From: G016756615 sp035556195
GTDB taxonomy: Bacteria > Pseudomonadota > Alphaproteobacteria > Rhizobiales > Rhizobiaceae
Direction: 5' to 3'
Assembly: GCA_035556195.1 (NCBI GenBank)
Contig: DATMFK010000067.1
Span: 62,001-126,000, forward strand
DNA: 64,000 nucleotides
Shown: piece by piece, positions 8,620-16,119 of the stretch
Layout of the letters: every line of letters starts with the position of its first letter
How positions within the stretch are numbered: position 1 is the stretch's first letter
The notes under the pieces: generated by a model
The model's input: only the letters and a program-made list of their open reading frames with translations
Told to the model about the DNA's origin: nothing
Database searches by the model: none
Translations under genes and position numbers: made by a program

Positions 8620-9789
8620 ATGAAGACCGGACTGCTCGCGCTCAGCGCATTTCTTCTTGCTACGACGGCGTCGCTCGCCGACGATCCCGGCGTCACCGAT
8701 ACCGAGATCAAGATCGGCGACGTCAACATCATGACGGGACCTGCCTCTTTCATCGGTCGGGCCGTGTCGGTCGGGTCGAAAATCGCTGCTGGCGAAATCA
8801 ACGACGCAGGCGGCATCCACGGTCGCAAGATCACCATCGTCACGGAGGACGACGGCTACATTCCATCCCGGTCGTTCCAGGCATTGACCAAGCTGATCGA
8901 GGTCGACGGGATCTTCGCACTCAACGGCACGTCCGGCACGGCCAACGTTCTGGCGATGATGCCGCTGATCGAGGAAAACAACCTGCCGACGGTCGTCACC
9001 ACCGCTCCGAACGAACTCGTCTACGATCCGGTCAGGCCTTCCGTCTTCACGATCGGGGCTTCCTATTCCGACGCCTTCTATGGACAGCTCAAATACATCC
9101 ACGAGAAGATGGCGCCGGCCAACCCCGTCTATGGCCTGATCCGGCAGGACGACGATTTCGGAGCCGCGGTCGAGCACGGCTATGACCGCGCGGTCAAGGA
9201 ATTCGGGGTCAAGGATGCAGCGCGCATCCGCTTCAAGAAGGGAGCGGCGAACTTCGCCGCCGAAGTGGCGCAGATGAAGCAGGCGGGCGTCAACGTGCTC
9301 GCCAATGGCGGCATCATCGCAGGCGCAGCCAACATACTGGGCGAAGCGCGCAAGCTCGGGATGGATATGCAGGTGGCCTCCGTCTGGAGCGAAGACATGC
9401 CACCCTCGGTCAACCTCACCGCTCCGGCCGGCTACAATTTCCTCGTCGCCGACTATGTCGCGCTCAGCGGACCGGCGATCGAGTCCTTCATGGAAAAAGC
9501 CAAGAAATACGCCTCTGCCGAAGAGATAGGGGCGATGAACCGCTACACCTACGTGACCTATATCGGGCTCAAGGCGCTTGCCGAGGCGATGTCCCAATGT
9601 GGCCAGGAACTGACGCGCGCATGCACGATCGAGAAGCTGCGCGGCCTGAAGGACTTCGATACCGGCGGGATCAGCGCACCGCTGAGTTTCGACAATGAGC
9701 AGCAGCTCTCCGGGACCGCCTTGGCGATCTACCAGCTCAACGCGGCGGACAAGACGTTCAAGGCGCTCACCGATTTCGTCGAATACTGA
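8620..9789 (+). CDS. HAAT periplasmic substrate-binding protein (LivJ-like, type 1 fold)
   Basis: This 389-residue protein has a Sec signal peptide (MKTGLLALSAFLLATTASLA, cleavage around residue 20-22). The mature part begins with DPGVTDTEIKIGDVNIMTGP, the usual opening of type I periplasmic binding proteins. The ATG at 8620 has GGAGGA 5 nt upstream, so it is favoured over an in-frame start four codons earlier. It should capture the substrate in the periplasm and deliver it to the LivHM permease encoded just upstream. The ligand is unknown; the embedded acyl-CoA ligase suggests a carboxylic acid. A stable hairpin follows the stop. Confidence 0.9.
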   Translation: MKTGLLALSAFLLATTASLADDPGVTDTEIKIGDVNIMTGPASFIGRAVSVGSKIAAGEINDAGGIHGRKITIVTEDDGYIPSRSFQALTKLIEVDGIFALNGTSGTANVLAMMPLIEENNLPTVVTTAPNELVYDPVRPSVFTIGASYSDAFYGQLKYIHEKMAPANPVYGLIRQDDDFGAAVEHGYDRAVKEFGVKDAARIRFKKGAANFAAEVAQMKQAGVNVLANGGIIAGAANILGEARKLGMDMQVASVWSEDMPPSVNLTAPAGYNFLVADYVALSGPAIESFMEKAKKYASAEEIGAMNRYTYVTYIGLKALAEAMSQCGQELTRACTIEKLRGLKDFDTGGISAPLSFDNEQQLSGTALAIYQLNAADKTFKALTDFVEY

Positions 9790-9800
9790 TCGGATACGGA

Positions 9801-9819
9801 GGCCCGCGGCTTGCGGGCC
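9801..9819 (+). terminator. GC hairpin after binding-protein gene
   Basis: GGCCCGC-ggctt-GCGGGCC is a perfect 7-bp stem with a 5-nt loop, beginning 12 nt after the stop of the binding-protein gene. There is no U-tract, so it could be a weak terminator, an attenuator or an mRNA-stabilising element before the flavoprotein gene. Confidence 0.5.
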
Positions 9820-9841
9820 CCGCTGCTCTAGCGGAGGGATG

Positions 9842-10771
9842 ATGGCGATTCCAGCGAACTGGACGGGCCGGCTGCGCTTGCCGGTCATTTCTGCGCCGAT
9901 GTTTCTCATTTCGGGAACGGATCTTGTGGTGGAGGCCTGCAACGCCGGTGTTGTAGGCACGTTTCCTGCGCTGAACCAGCGTTCCAGCGATGGCTATCGC
10001 GACTGGCTCGACGAGATCGCCGCCCGACAGACGCCCGAAGCGGCGCCTTTCGGCGTCAATCTCGTCGTGCACAGGAGCAATCCGCGACTGGAAGCGGACC
10101 TCGCCATCACCGTGGAAAAACGGGTGCCGCTGGTCATCACGTCGCTTGGGCTGAATCGCGACTTGATTTCGGCCGTCCATGGCTATGGCGGTCTGGTGTT
10201 CCACGACGTCACCAGCCTCAAATTCGCCGCCAAGGCGGCGGAAGCGGGTGTCGATGGCCTGATAGCCGTATCCTACGGAGCCGGCGGTCACGCCGGCCTC
10301 ATCAGCCCCTTCGCGGCATTGCATGAAATCCGCCAGATATTCGACGGTGTGCTTGTTCTCGGGGGTGCGATATCGACCGGACGACAGATCGCCGCCGCGC
10401 TCCTGATGGGCGCCGATATGGTCTATATGGGCACTCGCTTCATGGCGACGGCCGAAAGCATGGCCGTCGAGCGCCAGCGACAGATGCTGCTCGACGCCAA
10501 GGCCGCCGACATCGTCTATACGCCGGCCGTCAGCGGCATCCCAGGCAATTTCCTGCGCGCCAGCTTGGCTGCATGCGGTCGCGACCCCGACGATCTGACG
10601 CCGGCGGACAAGCTGGATTTCGGAACGACGGATGTGAAAGCCTGGCGCGATCTCTGGGCCGCAGGACAGGGCGTGGGCGCCATCGACGACCTGCCTGATG
10701 TCGCCAGCCTGGTCGATCGGATGGCCGCCGACTATCGATCCGCCGCCACGGTTCTCGCCGCGCGGGAGTGA
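9842..10771 (+). CDS. Nitronate monooxygenase / 2-nitropropane dioxygenase-like flavoprotein
   Basis: This ~309-residue TIM-barrel FMN protein starts with RLRLPVISAPMFLISGTDLV, where the PM motif after the first strand is typical of this family. It has SYGAGGHAG, containing the putative catalytic histidine, and phosphate-binding loops LGGAISTGRQIAAALLMGAD and MGTRF. ATG 9842 gives better spacing from GGAGGG than ATG 9839, three bases earlier. It lies 52 nt downstream of the transporter operon and may be co-transcribed. Members oxidise nitronates, but many paralogs act as enoyl-reductase-like or unknown flavoenzymes. A role in oxidising the imported acid is possible but unproved. Confidence 0.85.
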   Translation: MAIPANWTGRLRLPVISAPMFLISGTDLVVEACNAGVVGTFPALNQRSSDGYRDWLDEIAARQTPEAAPFGVNLVVHRSNPRLEADLAITVEKRVPLVITSLGLNRDLISAVHGYGGLVFHDVTSLKFAAKAAEAGVDGLIAVSYGAGGHAGLISPFAALHEIRQIFDGVLVLGGAISTGRQIAAALLMGADMVYMGTRFMATAESMAVERQRQMLLDAKAADIVYTPAVSGIPGNFLRASLAACGRDPDDLTPADKLDFGTTDVKAWRDLWAAGQGVGAIDDLPDVASLVDRMAADYRSAATVLAARE

Positions 10772-10787
10772 AGCCCGGCCTGCAGGC

Positions 10788-10802
10788 GGCACTTGCAGTG
10801 CC
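10788..10802. terminator. Small hairpin between convergent genes
   Basis: GGCACT-tgc-AGTGCC (6-bp stem, 3-nt loop) lies between the stops of the nitronate monooxygenase-like gene and pccR, which converge here with only 68 nt between them. There is no obvious U-run; it may act as a bidirectional terminator. Confidence 0.35.
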
Positions 10803-10839
10803 ACGCAAGGAGAGGCTTCCGCCCGCCGAGCGGCGGTCG

Positions 10840-12252
10840 CTATATCACCGCGTAGGGCAGCACGCCGCGCCTGTTGTGGTCTACCGCGAGCCGCTGCTTC
10901 AGCGGCGGAACGGCGCGCTGGGCGCAATTCGGGCGATCACAGATGCGGCAGGAAATACCGATGGGATCGAAGGCCGAGCGGCTCGTAATGTCGAGCCCGT
11001 CGGCATAGACGAAGTCCTTCGCATAGGAGATTTCGCAGCCGAGCGCGATGGCGTAACGTCGTGGCGTCGCGTTGAAGCCGCCGCTGCTTTTGACGATCTC
11101 CGTCGCAACGCTGAGGTAGCGCACGCCATCCGGCGTTTCCGCAAGCTGTCGAATGATGCGACCCGGCATCTCGAAAGCCTGGTGGGCGTTCCACAACGGA
11201 CAGGCCGCTCCATAGCGGGCGAATTGGAGCTTGGCCGCGCTGTGCCGCTTGGTGATGTTGCCGGCGCGATCGATGCGGGCGAAGAACACGGGCACGCCTT
11301 TCATGCCTGGGCGCTGCAAGGTGGACAGCCGGTGGGCGGTCTGCTCGAGGCTTGCACCGAAGCGTGCGGCGAGCAGTTCCAGATCGTGTCGTAGCTCCCT
11401 GGCCGCCGACAGGAACGGCTGGTAGGGAAGGGTGAGCGCGCCGGCGAAATAATTCTGCAGGCCGATGCGGCAGATCTCGATGGCCTCGGCGGTGCGGAAC
11501 TCGCCGCGTCGCGCGATCGCGTCGATCTCGGCGCCGAACTCCAGCGCTGCCACTTGAAAAGCCATCTGGAAGCTGCGCGTCGCGGCGGGCGCGTAGGGAT
11601 TGAGGAAAAGAGCGCGGGCTGCCGGATCGAAGCGCCGCAGCGTGTCCTCGCCCTGGTCGATCTTGAGGAGGCGGACTCCGTGCCGGGTCTCCAGCCGGTC
11701 CTGCAGCGCGACGCTGGAGTCGCGGTCGGGCAATCCGAGATCGGCGGCCAGCCGCTCGGCCGCCAGATCCAGGTCGTGGACATAATTGTCGACGAAATGG
11801 AAGAAATCGCGAACCTCTTCATAGGGCGTCAGCTCGGCAAAGCTGTTGGTTCGAACCATCTGGTCGTCATAGCTGGCGAGCTGTTCGCCATTGCGCCGGT
11901 AAGCCTGGTGGCAGGCGATCAGCGCGTGCGCCAAGCCGGGCGCGTTCTGCGTGATCAGCTTCAGTTCGTGAAGGGTCGGCGCATAGGGCTCGAACAGCGG
12001 ATCGGCCAGGGCCTCCGCCAGCGCTGAAAGCAGTCGGTCGCCATCGCTTCCCGAGAGAGTGGCGATGTCCACCTGGAATTTCTCGGCCAGAGAAAGCAGG
12101 ACCGCGGCCGAGACCGGCCGCTGATTGTTCTCGATCTGGTTGAGGTAGCTGGTCGAGATGCCCAGCCGCTCGGCGAAGGCCGCCTGCGTGGCCTTGCCCG
12201 CTTCGCGCAATTCCCGGACCCGCCGGCCGATATAGAGTTTTCCAGAAGCCAT
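10840..12252 (-). CDS. pccR: Short-chain fatty acyl-CoA regulator, XRE family (PccR/ScfR type)
   Basis: This 470-residue regulator has an N-terminal XRE helix-turn-helix (TQAAFAERLGISTSYLNQIE, residues ~20-42). A long C-terminal part follows, of the ImmA/IrrE-like plus DUF2083 type found in RamB, PrpC-associated and PccR regulators. It is divergent from pccB-pccA. In Rhodobacter sphaeroides, PccR (an ScfR-family member) activates propionyl-CoA carboxylase genes in response to propionyl-CoA, so the context supports orthology. The ATG at 12252 starts MASGKLYIGRRVREL; an upstream in-frame start at 12282 would run through candidate operator repeats. The metalloprotease-like motif was not verified and catalytic activity is not expected. 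Confidence 0.88.
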   Translation of the reverse strand: MASGKLYIGRRVRELREAGKATQAAFAERLGISTSYLNQIENNQRPVSAAVLLSLAEKFQVDIATLSGSDGDRLLSALAEALADPLFEPYAPTLHELKLITQNAPGLAHALIACHQAYRRNGEQLASYDDQMVRTNSFAELTPYEEVRDFFHFVDNYVHDLDLAAERLAADLGLPDRDSSVALQDRLETRHGVRLLKIDQGEDTLRRFDPAARALFLNPYAPAATRSFQMAFQVAALEFGAEIDAIARRGEFRTAEAIEICRIGLQNYFAGALTLPYQPFLSAARELRHDLELLAARFGASLEQTAHRLSTLQRPGMKGVPVFFARIDRAGNITKRHSAAKLQFARYGAACPLWNAHQAFEMPGRIIRQLAETPDGVRYLSVATEIVKSSGGFNATPRRYAIALGCEISYAKDFVYADGLDITSRSAFDPIGISCRICDRPNCAQRAVPPLKQRLAVDHNRRGVLPYAVI

Positions 12253-12253
12253 A

Positions 12254-12273
12254 TTCGCAATTTCGCAATTCGC
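12254..12273. promoter_or_regulatory. Tandem 8-bp repeats, candidate PccR operator
   Basis: TTCGCAAT occurs twice back to back (12254-12261, 12262-12269), followed by a partial TCGC copy, directly upstream of the pccR start codon in the 165-bp pccR-pccB intergenic region. ScfR/RamB regulators bind TTTGCAAA-like motifs, so these near matches are a good candidate for autoregulation and pccB control. The rest of the intergenic space is AT-rich around 12285-12297, where a promoter may lie, but no consensus boxes were assigned. Confidence 0.5.
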
Positions 12274-12417
12274 TACTCTCAATTTTCTATATTACGCCTT
12301 TGCACCTCTTCCAACATTTTCTGCGCCCGTCTCCCGGCATAGACGGGCCGTGGTCGATTGCGGCCAGGGAGACTGGGATGACGCTATTTCATGCGACCAT
12401 GGCGGAAGGGCGGATCG

Positions 12418-13950
12418 ATGCGCGCCGTTCTTGAACAGCTCGAGGCACGCCGCGCCGAGGCGCGCCTTGGCGGAGGGCAGAAGCGTATCGACGCGCAGCA
12501 CGCCAAGGGCAAGCTGACCGCCCGCGAGCGGCTCGAAGTTCTTCTCGACGAGGGATCGTTCGAGGAATTCGACATGTATGTCACGCACCGTGCCGTCGAT
12601 TTCGGCATGGCGAGCCAGAAGGTGGCGGGCGACGGCGTGGTCACGGGCTGGGGCACGATCAACGGCCGCCTCGTCTACGTCTTCTCCCAGGATTTCACCG
12701 TGCTCGGCGGGTCGCTGTCCGAAACCCACGCGCAGAAGATCTGCAAGATCATGGACATGGCCGTGCGCAACGGAGCGCCTGTGATCGGCTTGAACGATTC
12801 GGGCGGCGCCCGAATCCAGGAAGGCGTCGCATCGCTCGCCGGCTATGCCGAAGTGTTCAAGCGCAATGTCGACGCATCCGGCGTGGTCCCGCAGATCTCG
12901 CTGATCATGGGTCCTTGCGCCGGCGGCGCCGTCTATTCGCCCGCCATGACGGATTTCATCTTCATGGTGCGCGACAGCTCCTACATGTTCGTTACCGGCC
13001 CCGACGTCGTAAAGACCGTCACGAACGAGATCGTGACGGCCGAGGAACTGGGCGGAGCGCGCACCCACACGCAGCGTTCGTCCGTCGCCGACGGCGCCTT
13101 CGACAATGACGTCGAAGCGCTGGAGGGGGTGCGACGCCTGTTCGATTTCCTGCCGCTGAACAATCGCGAGAAGCCGCCGGTGCGGCCCTTCCATGACGAT
13201 CCCTCGCGGATCGACATGCGGCTGGACACGCTGATCCCCGACAGCGCCAACAAGCCCTACGACATGAAGGAGCTGATCCTGGCCATCGCCGACGAGGGCG
13301 ACTTCTTCGAGATCCAGGAAGCCTTCGCGAAAAACATCATCACCGGCTTCATGCGGATCGAGGGGCAGACAGTCGGCGTCGTCGCCAACCAGCCCATGGT
13401 GCTGGCCGGCTGCCTCGACATCGATTCCTCGCGCAAGGCGGCACGCTTCGTGCGCTTTTGCGATGCATTCTCCATTCCCATCCTGACCCTGGTCGATGTG
13501 CCCGGCTTCCTGCCCGGAACGGCGCAGGAATATGGCGGCGTGATCAAGCACGGCGCGAAGCTTCTCTTCGCCTATAGCCAGGCCAGCGTGCCGATGGTGA
13601 CGCTGATCACGCGCAAGGCCTATGGCGGTGCGTATGACGTGATGGCTTCGAAGCATATCGGCGCGGACGTGAACTATGCCTGGCCCACGGCGGAGATCGC
13701 GGTGATGGGCGCCAAGGGCGCGACTGAGATCCTCTATCGCTCCGAGATCGGCGACGCTGCGAAGATCGCGCAGCGCACTCACGATTATGAGGAGCGCTTC
13801 GCCAACCCGTTCGTTGCCGCCGAGCGCGGCTTCATCGACGAGGTGATCATGCCGCATTCCTCTCGCCGCCGTATCGCCCGCGCCTTTGCCGCCCTGCGGA
13901 GCAAGAAGGCCGAGGCGCCGTGGAAGAAGCACGACACGATGCCTTTGTGA
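12418..13950 (+). CDS. pccB: Propionyl-CoA carboxylase beta subunit (carboxyltransferase)
   Basis: This 510-residue biotin-dependent carboxyltransferase transfers CO2 from carboxybiotin to propionyl-CoA, giving methylmalonyl-CoA. Conserved features are LEQLEARRAEARLGGGQ at the start, GGSLSETHAQKICKIMDMA, SGGARIQEGVASLAGY, GPCAGGAVYSPAMTDF and the C-terminal half motif KAYGGAYDVM. The C-terminus KKHDTMPL is typical for PccB. ATG 12418 is chosen because PccB proteins start at this point and GGAAGGGCGG precedes it; an in-frame ATG at 12391 would add nine residues. It is followed by pccA after 11 nt and is presumably controlled by the divergent PccR. Confidence 0.96.
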   Translation: MRAVLEQLEARRAEARLGGGQKRIDAQHAKGKLTARERLEVLLDEGSFEEFDMYVTHRAVDFGMASQKVAGDGVVTGWGTINGRLVYVFSQDFTVLGGSLSETHAQKICKIMDMAVRNGAPVIGLNDSGGARIQEGVASLAGYAEVFKRNVDASGVVPQISLIMGPCAGGAVYSPAMTDFIFMVRDSSYMFVTGPDVVKTVTNEIVTAEELGGARTHTQRSSVADGAFDNDVEALEGVRRLFDFLPLNNREKPPVRPFHDDPSRIDMRLDTLIPDSANKPYDMKELILAIADEGDFFEIQEAFAKNIITGFMRIEGQTVGVVANQPMVLAGCLDIDSSRKAARFVRFCDAFSIPILTLVDVPGFLPGTAQEYGGVIKHGAKLLFAYSQASVPMVTLITRKAYGGAYDVMASKHIGADVNYAWPTAEIAVMGAKGATEILYRSEIGDAAKIAQRTHDYEERFANPFVAAERGFIDEVIMPHSSRRRIARAFAALRSKKAEAPWKKHDTMPL

Positions 13951-13961
13951 GCAGGTCGACG

Positions 13962-15965
13962 ATGTTCAGGAAAATTCTTATCGCGAATCGCGGCGAAATC
14001 GCCTGCCGAGTCATCAAGACAGCAAGGAAGCTCGGCATTGGAACGGTGGCGGTATATTCGGACGCCGACCGCGACGCCCTCCATGTGAAAATGGCCGACG
14101 AAGCCGTGCACATAGGCCCCGCGCCGTCGGCTCAATCCTATATCGTGATCGACAGGATCCTTGATGCGGTGAAGCAGAGCGGCGCCGACGCGGTCCATCC
14201 CGGCTACGGCTTCCTGTCGGAAAACGCCCACTTCGCGGAAGCGTTGAAAAGCCAAGGCGCCGCCTTCATCGGCCCGCCGCCGGTCGCCATTGAGGCCATG
14301 GGCGACAAGATCACCTCGAAGAGGATTGCCGCTTCCGCGGGCGTGAGCACCGTGCCCGGTCACATGGGGCTGATCGAGGATGCCGACGAAGCGGTGCGGA
14401 TCGCGTCCTCGATCGGTTATCCCGTGATGATCAAGGCGTCCGCCGGCGGCGGCGGCAAAGGCATGCGCATCGCCTGGAACGAGCAGGAAGCGCGCGAAGG
14501 CTTCCAGTCGTCGCGCAACGAGGCGAAAGCCTCCTTCGGCGACGATCGCATCTTCATTGAGAAGTTCGTCACCGAGCCGCGTCACATCGAAATCCAGGTG
14601 CTCGGCGACCAGCACGGCAACATCGTCTATCTGGGCGAGCGCGAATGCTCGATCCAGCGTCGGAACCAGAAGGTGATCGAGGAAGCTCCGTCGCCTTTCC
14701 TCGACGAGGCGACGCGCAAGGCGATGGGCGAACAGGCTGTGGCGCTGGCCAGGGCGGTCGGCTATTTCTCGGCCGGAACGGTCGAGTTCATCGTCGACGG
14801 CGAGCGCAATTTCTATTTCCTCGAGATGAACACCCGCCTGCAGGTCGAGCATCCGGTGACCGAGATGGTCACCGGCCTTGACCTTGTGGAGGAGATGATA
14901 CGCGTTGCCGCTGGCGAACGGCTCCGCTTCACGCAGACCGACGTTCGACTGGACGGATGGGCCATCGAAAGCCGCCTCTATGCCGAGGACCCCTATCGTA
15001 ACTTTCTGCCGTCGATCGGCCGGCTGACACGCTACCGCCCTCCGGTCGAAGGCAAACGAGACGACGGCGCAATCGTCCGGAACGACACCGGCGTGTTCGA
15101 GGGTGGCGAGATCTCGATGTATTATGACCCAATGATCGCGAAGCTGTGCACCTGGGCCCCCGATCGCCTGGCTGCCATCGAAGCCATGAGCGCCGCGCTC
15201 GACGACTTCGAGGTGGAGGGCATCGGCCACAACCTGCCCTTCCTCTCGGCCGTCATGGAGCAGCAGCGGTTCCGCGAAGGCCGGCTGACGACGGCCTATA
15301 TCGCCGAAGAGTTTCCCGACGGATTTTCGGGAGTGGCCCCGGAAACAGCCGACGCAAGGATGATCGCCGCTGCCGCGGCGCTGATGAACCTGCGCCTGCA
15401 GCGGAGGAACGCACGAATTTCAGGTGCGCTCGCCAACCATGCGAGGCCGGTCGGCCTGGACTGGCTCGTCACCTTCGACGACTACCGTTTCCCGGTTCGC
15501 TGCCAGGACAACGGCGACGATATCCTTGTGGAATTTGAGGACGGCGCAACGCTCGACGTCTCCGGCGGATGGCAGCCGGGCGCGACGCACGCCGCCTTCG
15601 ACATCGGCGGGAAGCGGATCGGGATCAAGACGAGCCTGACCGGCTCCGGAATCCGGGTAAGGTGGCGGGGCATCGATACGATCGTCTTCGTGCGGACGCC
15701 GCGGATCGCCGAACTCGTGCGCATGATGCCCAAGAAGCTGCCGCCGGATACGTCAAAGCTTCTGCTCTGCCCGATGCCCGGTGTCCTGACCACGATCGCG
15801 GTGGCCGAGGGCGACACGGTCGAGGCCGGCCAGGCGCTCGCCACGGTGGAGGCGATGAAGATGGAGAATGTGCTGAGGGCCGAACGGCGCGGTATCGTCA
15901 AGTCCGTCGCCGCCAAGGCAGGCGCGAGCCTTGCGGTCGACGAACTCATCATGGAGTTCGCGTGA
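13962..15965 (+). CDS. pccA: Propionyl-CoA carboxylase alpha subunit (biotin carboxylase + BCCP)
   Basis: This 667-residue protein comprises a biotin carboxylase domain (residues 1-~450: FRKILIANRGEIACRV, ATP-grasp KASAGGGGKGMRI, FLEMNTRLQVEHPVTE), a BT linker domain, and a C-terminal biotinyl domain. In the last, EAMKMEN near residue 635 carries the biotinylated lysine. It carboxylates biotin with bicarbonate and ATP for PccB. The start at 13962 gives the canonical MFRKILIANRG N-terminus; an earlier in-frame codon lies within pccB. It forms the pccBA operon and precedes methylmalonyl-CoA mutase after a 154-bp repeat-containing gap. Confidence 0.96.
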   Translation: MFRKILIANRGEIACRVIKTARKLGIGTVAVYSDADRDALHVKMADEAVHIGPAPSAQSYIVIDRILDAVKQSGADAVHPGYGFLSENAHFAEALKSQGAAFIGPPPVAIEAMGDKITSKRIAASAGVSTVPGHMGLIEDADEAVRIASSIGYPVMIKASAGGGGKGMRIAWNEQEAREGFQSSRNEAKASFGDDRIFIEKFVTEPRHIEIQVLGDQHGNIVYLGERECSIQRRNQKVIEEAPSPFLDEATRKAMGEQAVALARAVGYFSAGTVEFIVDGERNFYFLEMNTRLQVEHPVTEMVTGLDLVEEMIRVAAGERLRFTQTDVRLDGWAIESRLYAEDPYRNFLPSIGRLTRYRPPVEGKRDDGAIVRNDTGVFEGGEISMYYDPMIAKLCTWAPDRLAAIEAMSAALDDFEVEGIGHNLPFLSAVMEQQRFREGRLTTAYIAEEFPDGFSGVAPETADARMIAAAAALMNLRLQRRNARISGALANHARPVGLDWLVTFDDYRFPVRCQDNGDDILVEFEDGATLDVSGGWQPGATHAAFDIGGKRIGIKTSLTGSGIRVRWRGIDTIVFVRTPRIAELVRMMPKKLPPDTSKLLLCPMPGVLTTIAVAEGDTVEAGQALATVEAMKMENVLRAERRGIVKSVAAKAGASLAVDELIMEFA

Positions 15966-15990
15966 CGATGGCCGCGACAGGCGCCGCCGT

Positions 15991-16086
15991 CCGGCCTGCC
16001 GGCCAGTTTCCCTTCAAAGGGGGAGATTGGCTGCCATTTGACGCTTCGCCCCTTGAGGGTGAGATGGCCGGCATGCCAGAGAGGGG
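15991..16086. repeat. REP-like intergenic palindromic element
   Basis: The gap between pccA and the mutase holds CCGGCCTGCCGGCC, then CCCTT-caa-AGGGGGAG, and further on a related CCCCTTGAGGGTGAG followed by GGCCGGCATGCC. The pattern (GGCCGGC palindrome next to a CCCTT/AGGGG stem) resembles dispersed Mesorhizobium-type intergenic repeats, here apparently as two degenerate units. It can form stems in the pccA-mutase transcript and might modulate mRNA stability. Family identity is from memory, not from a search. Confidence 0.55.
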
Positions 16087-16119
16087 AAAGAAAGCGCTCC
16101 AGCTTCCCAGGAGGTTCCC

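Noticed and set aside
12292..13932. Antisense frame opposite pccB, 546 codons
   Set aside because: pccB is unmistakable; the antisense product is His/Asp/Arg-rich shadow sequence.
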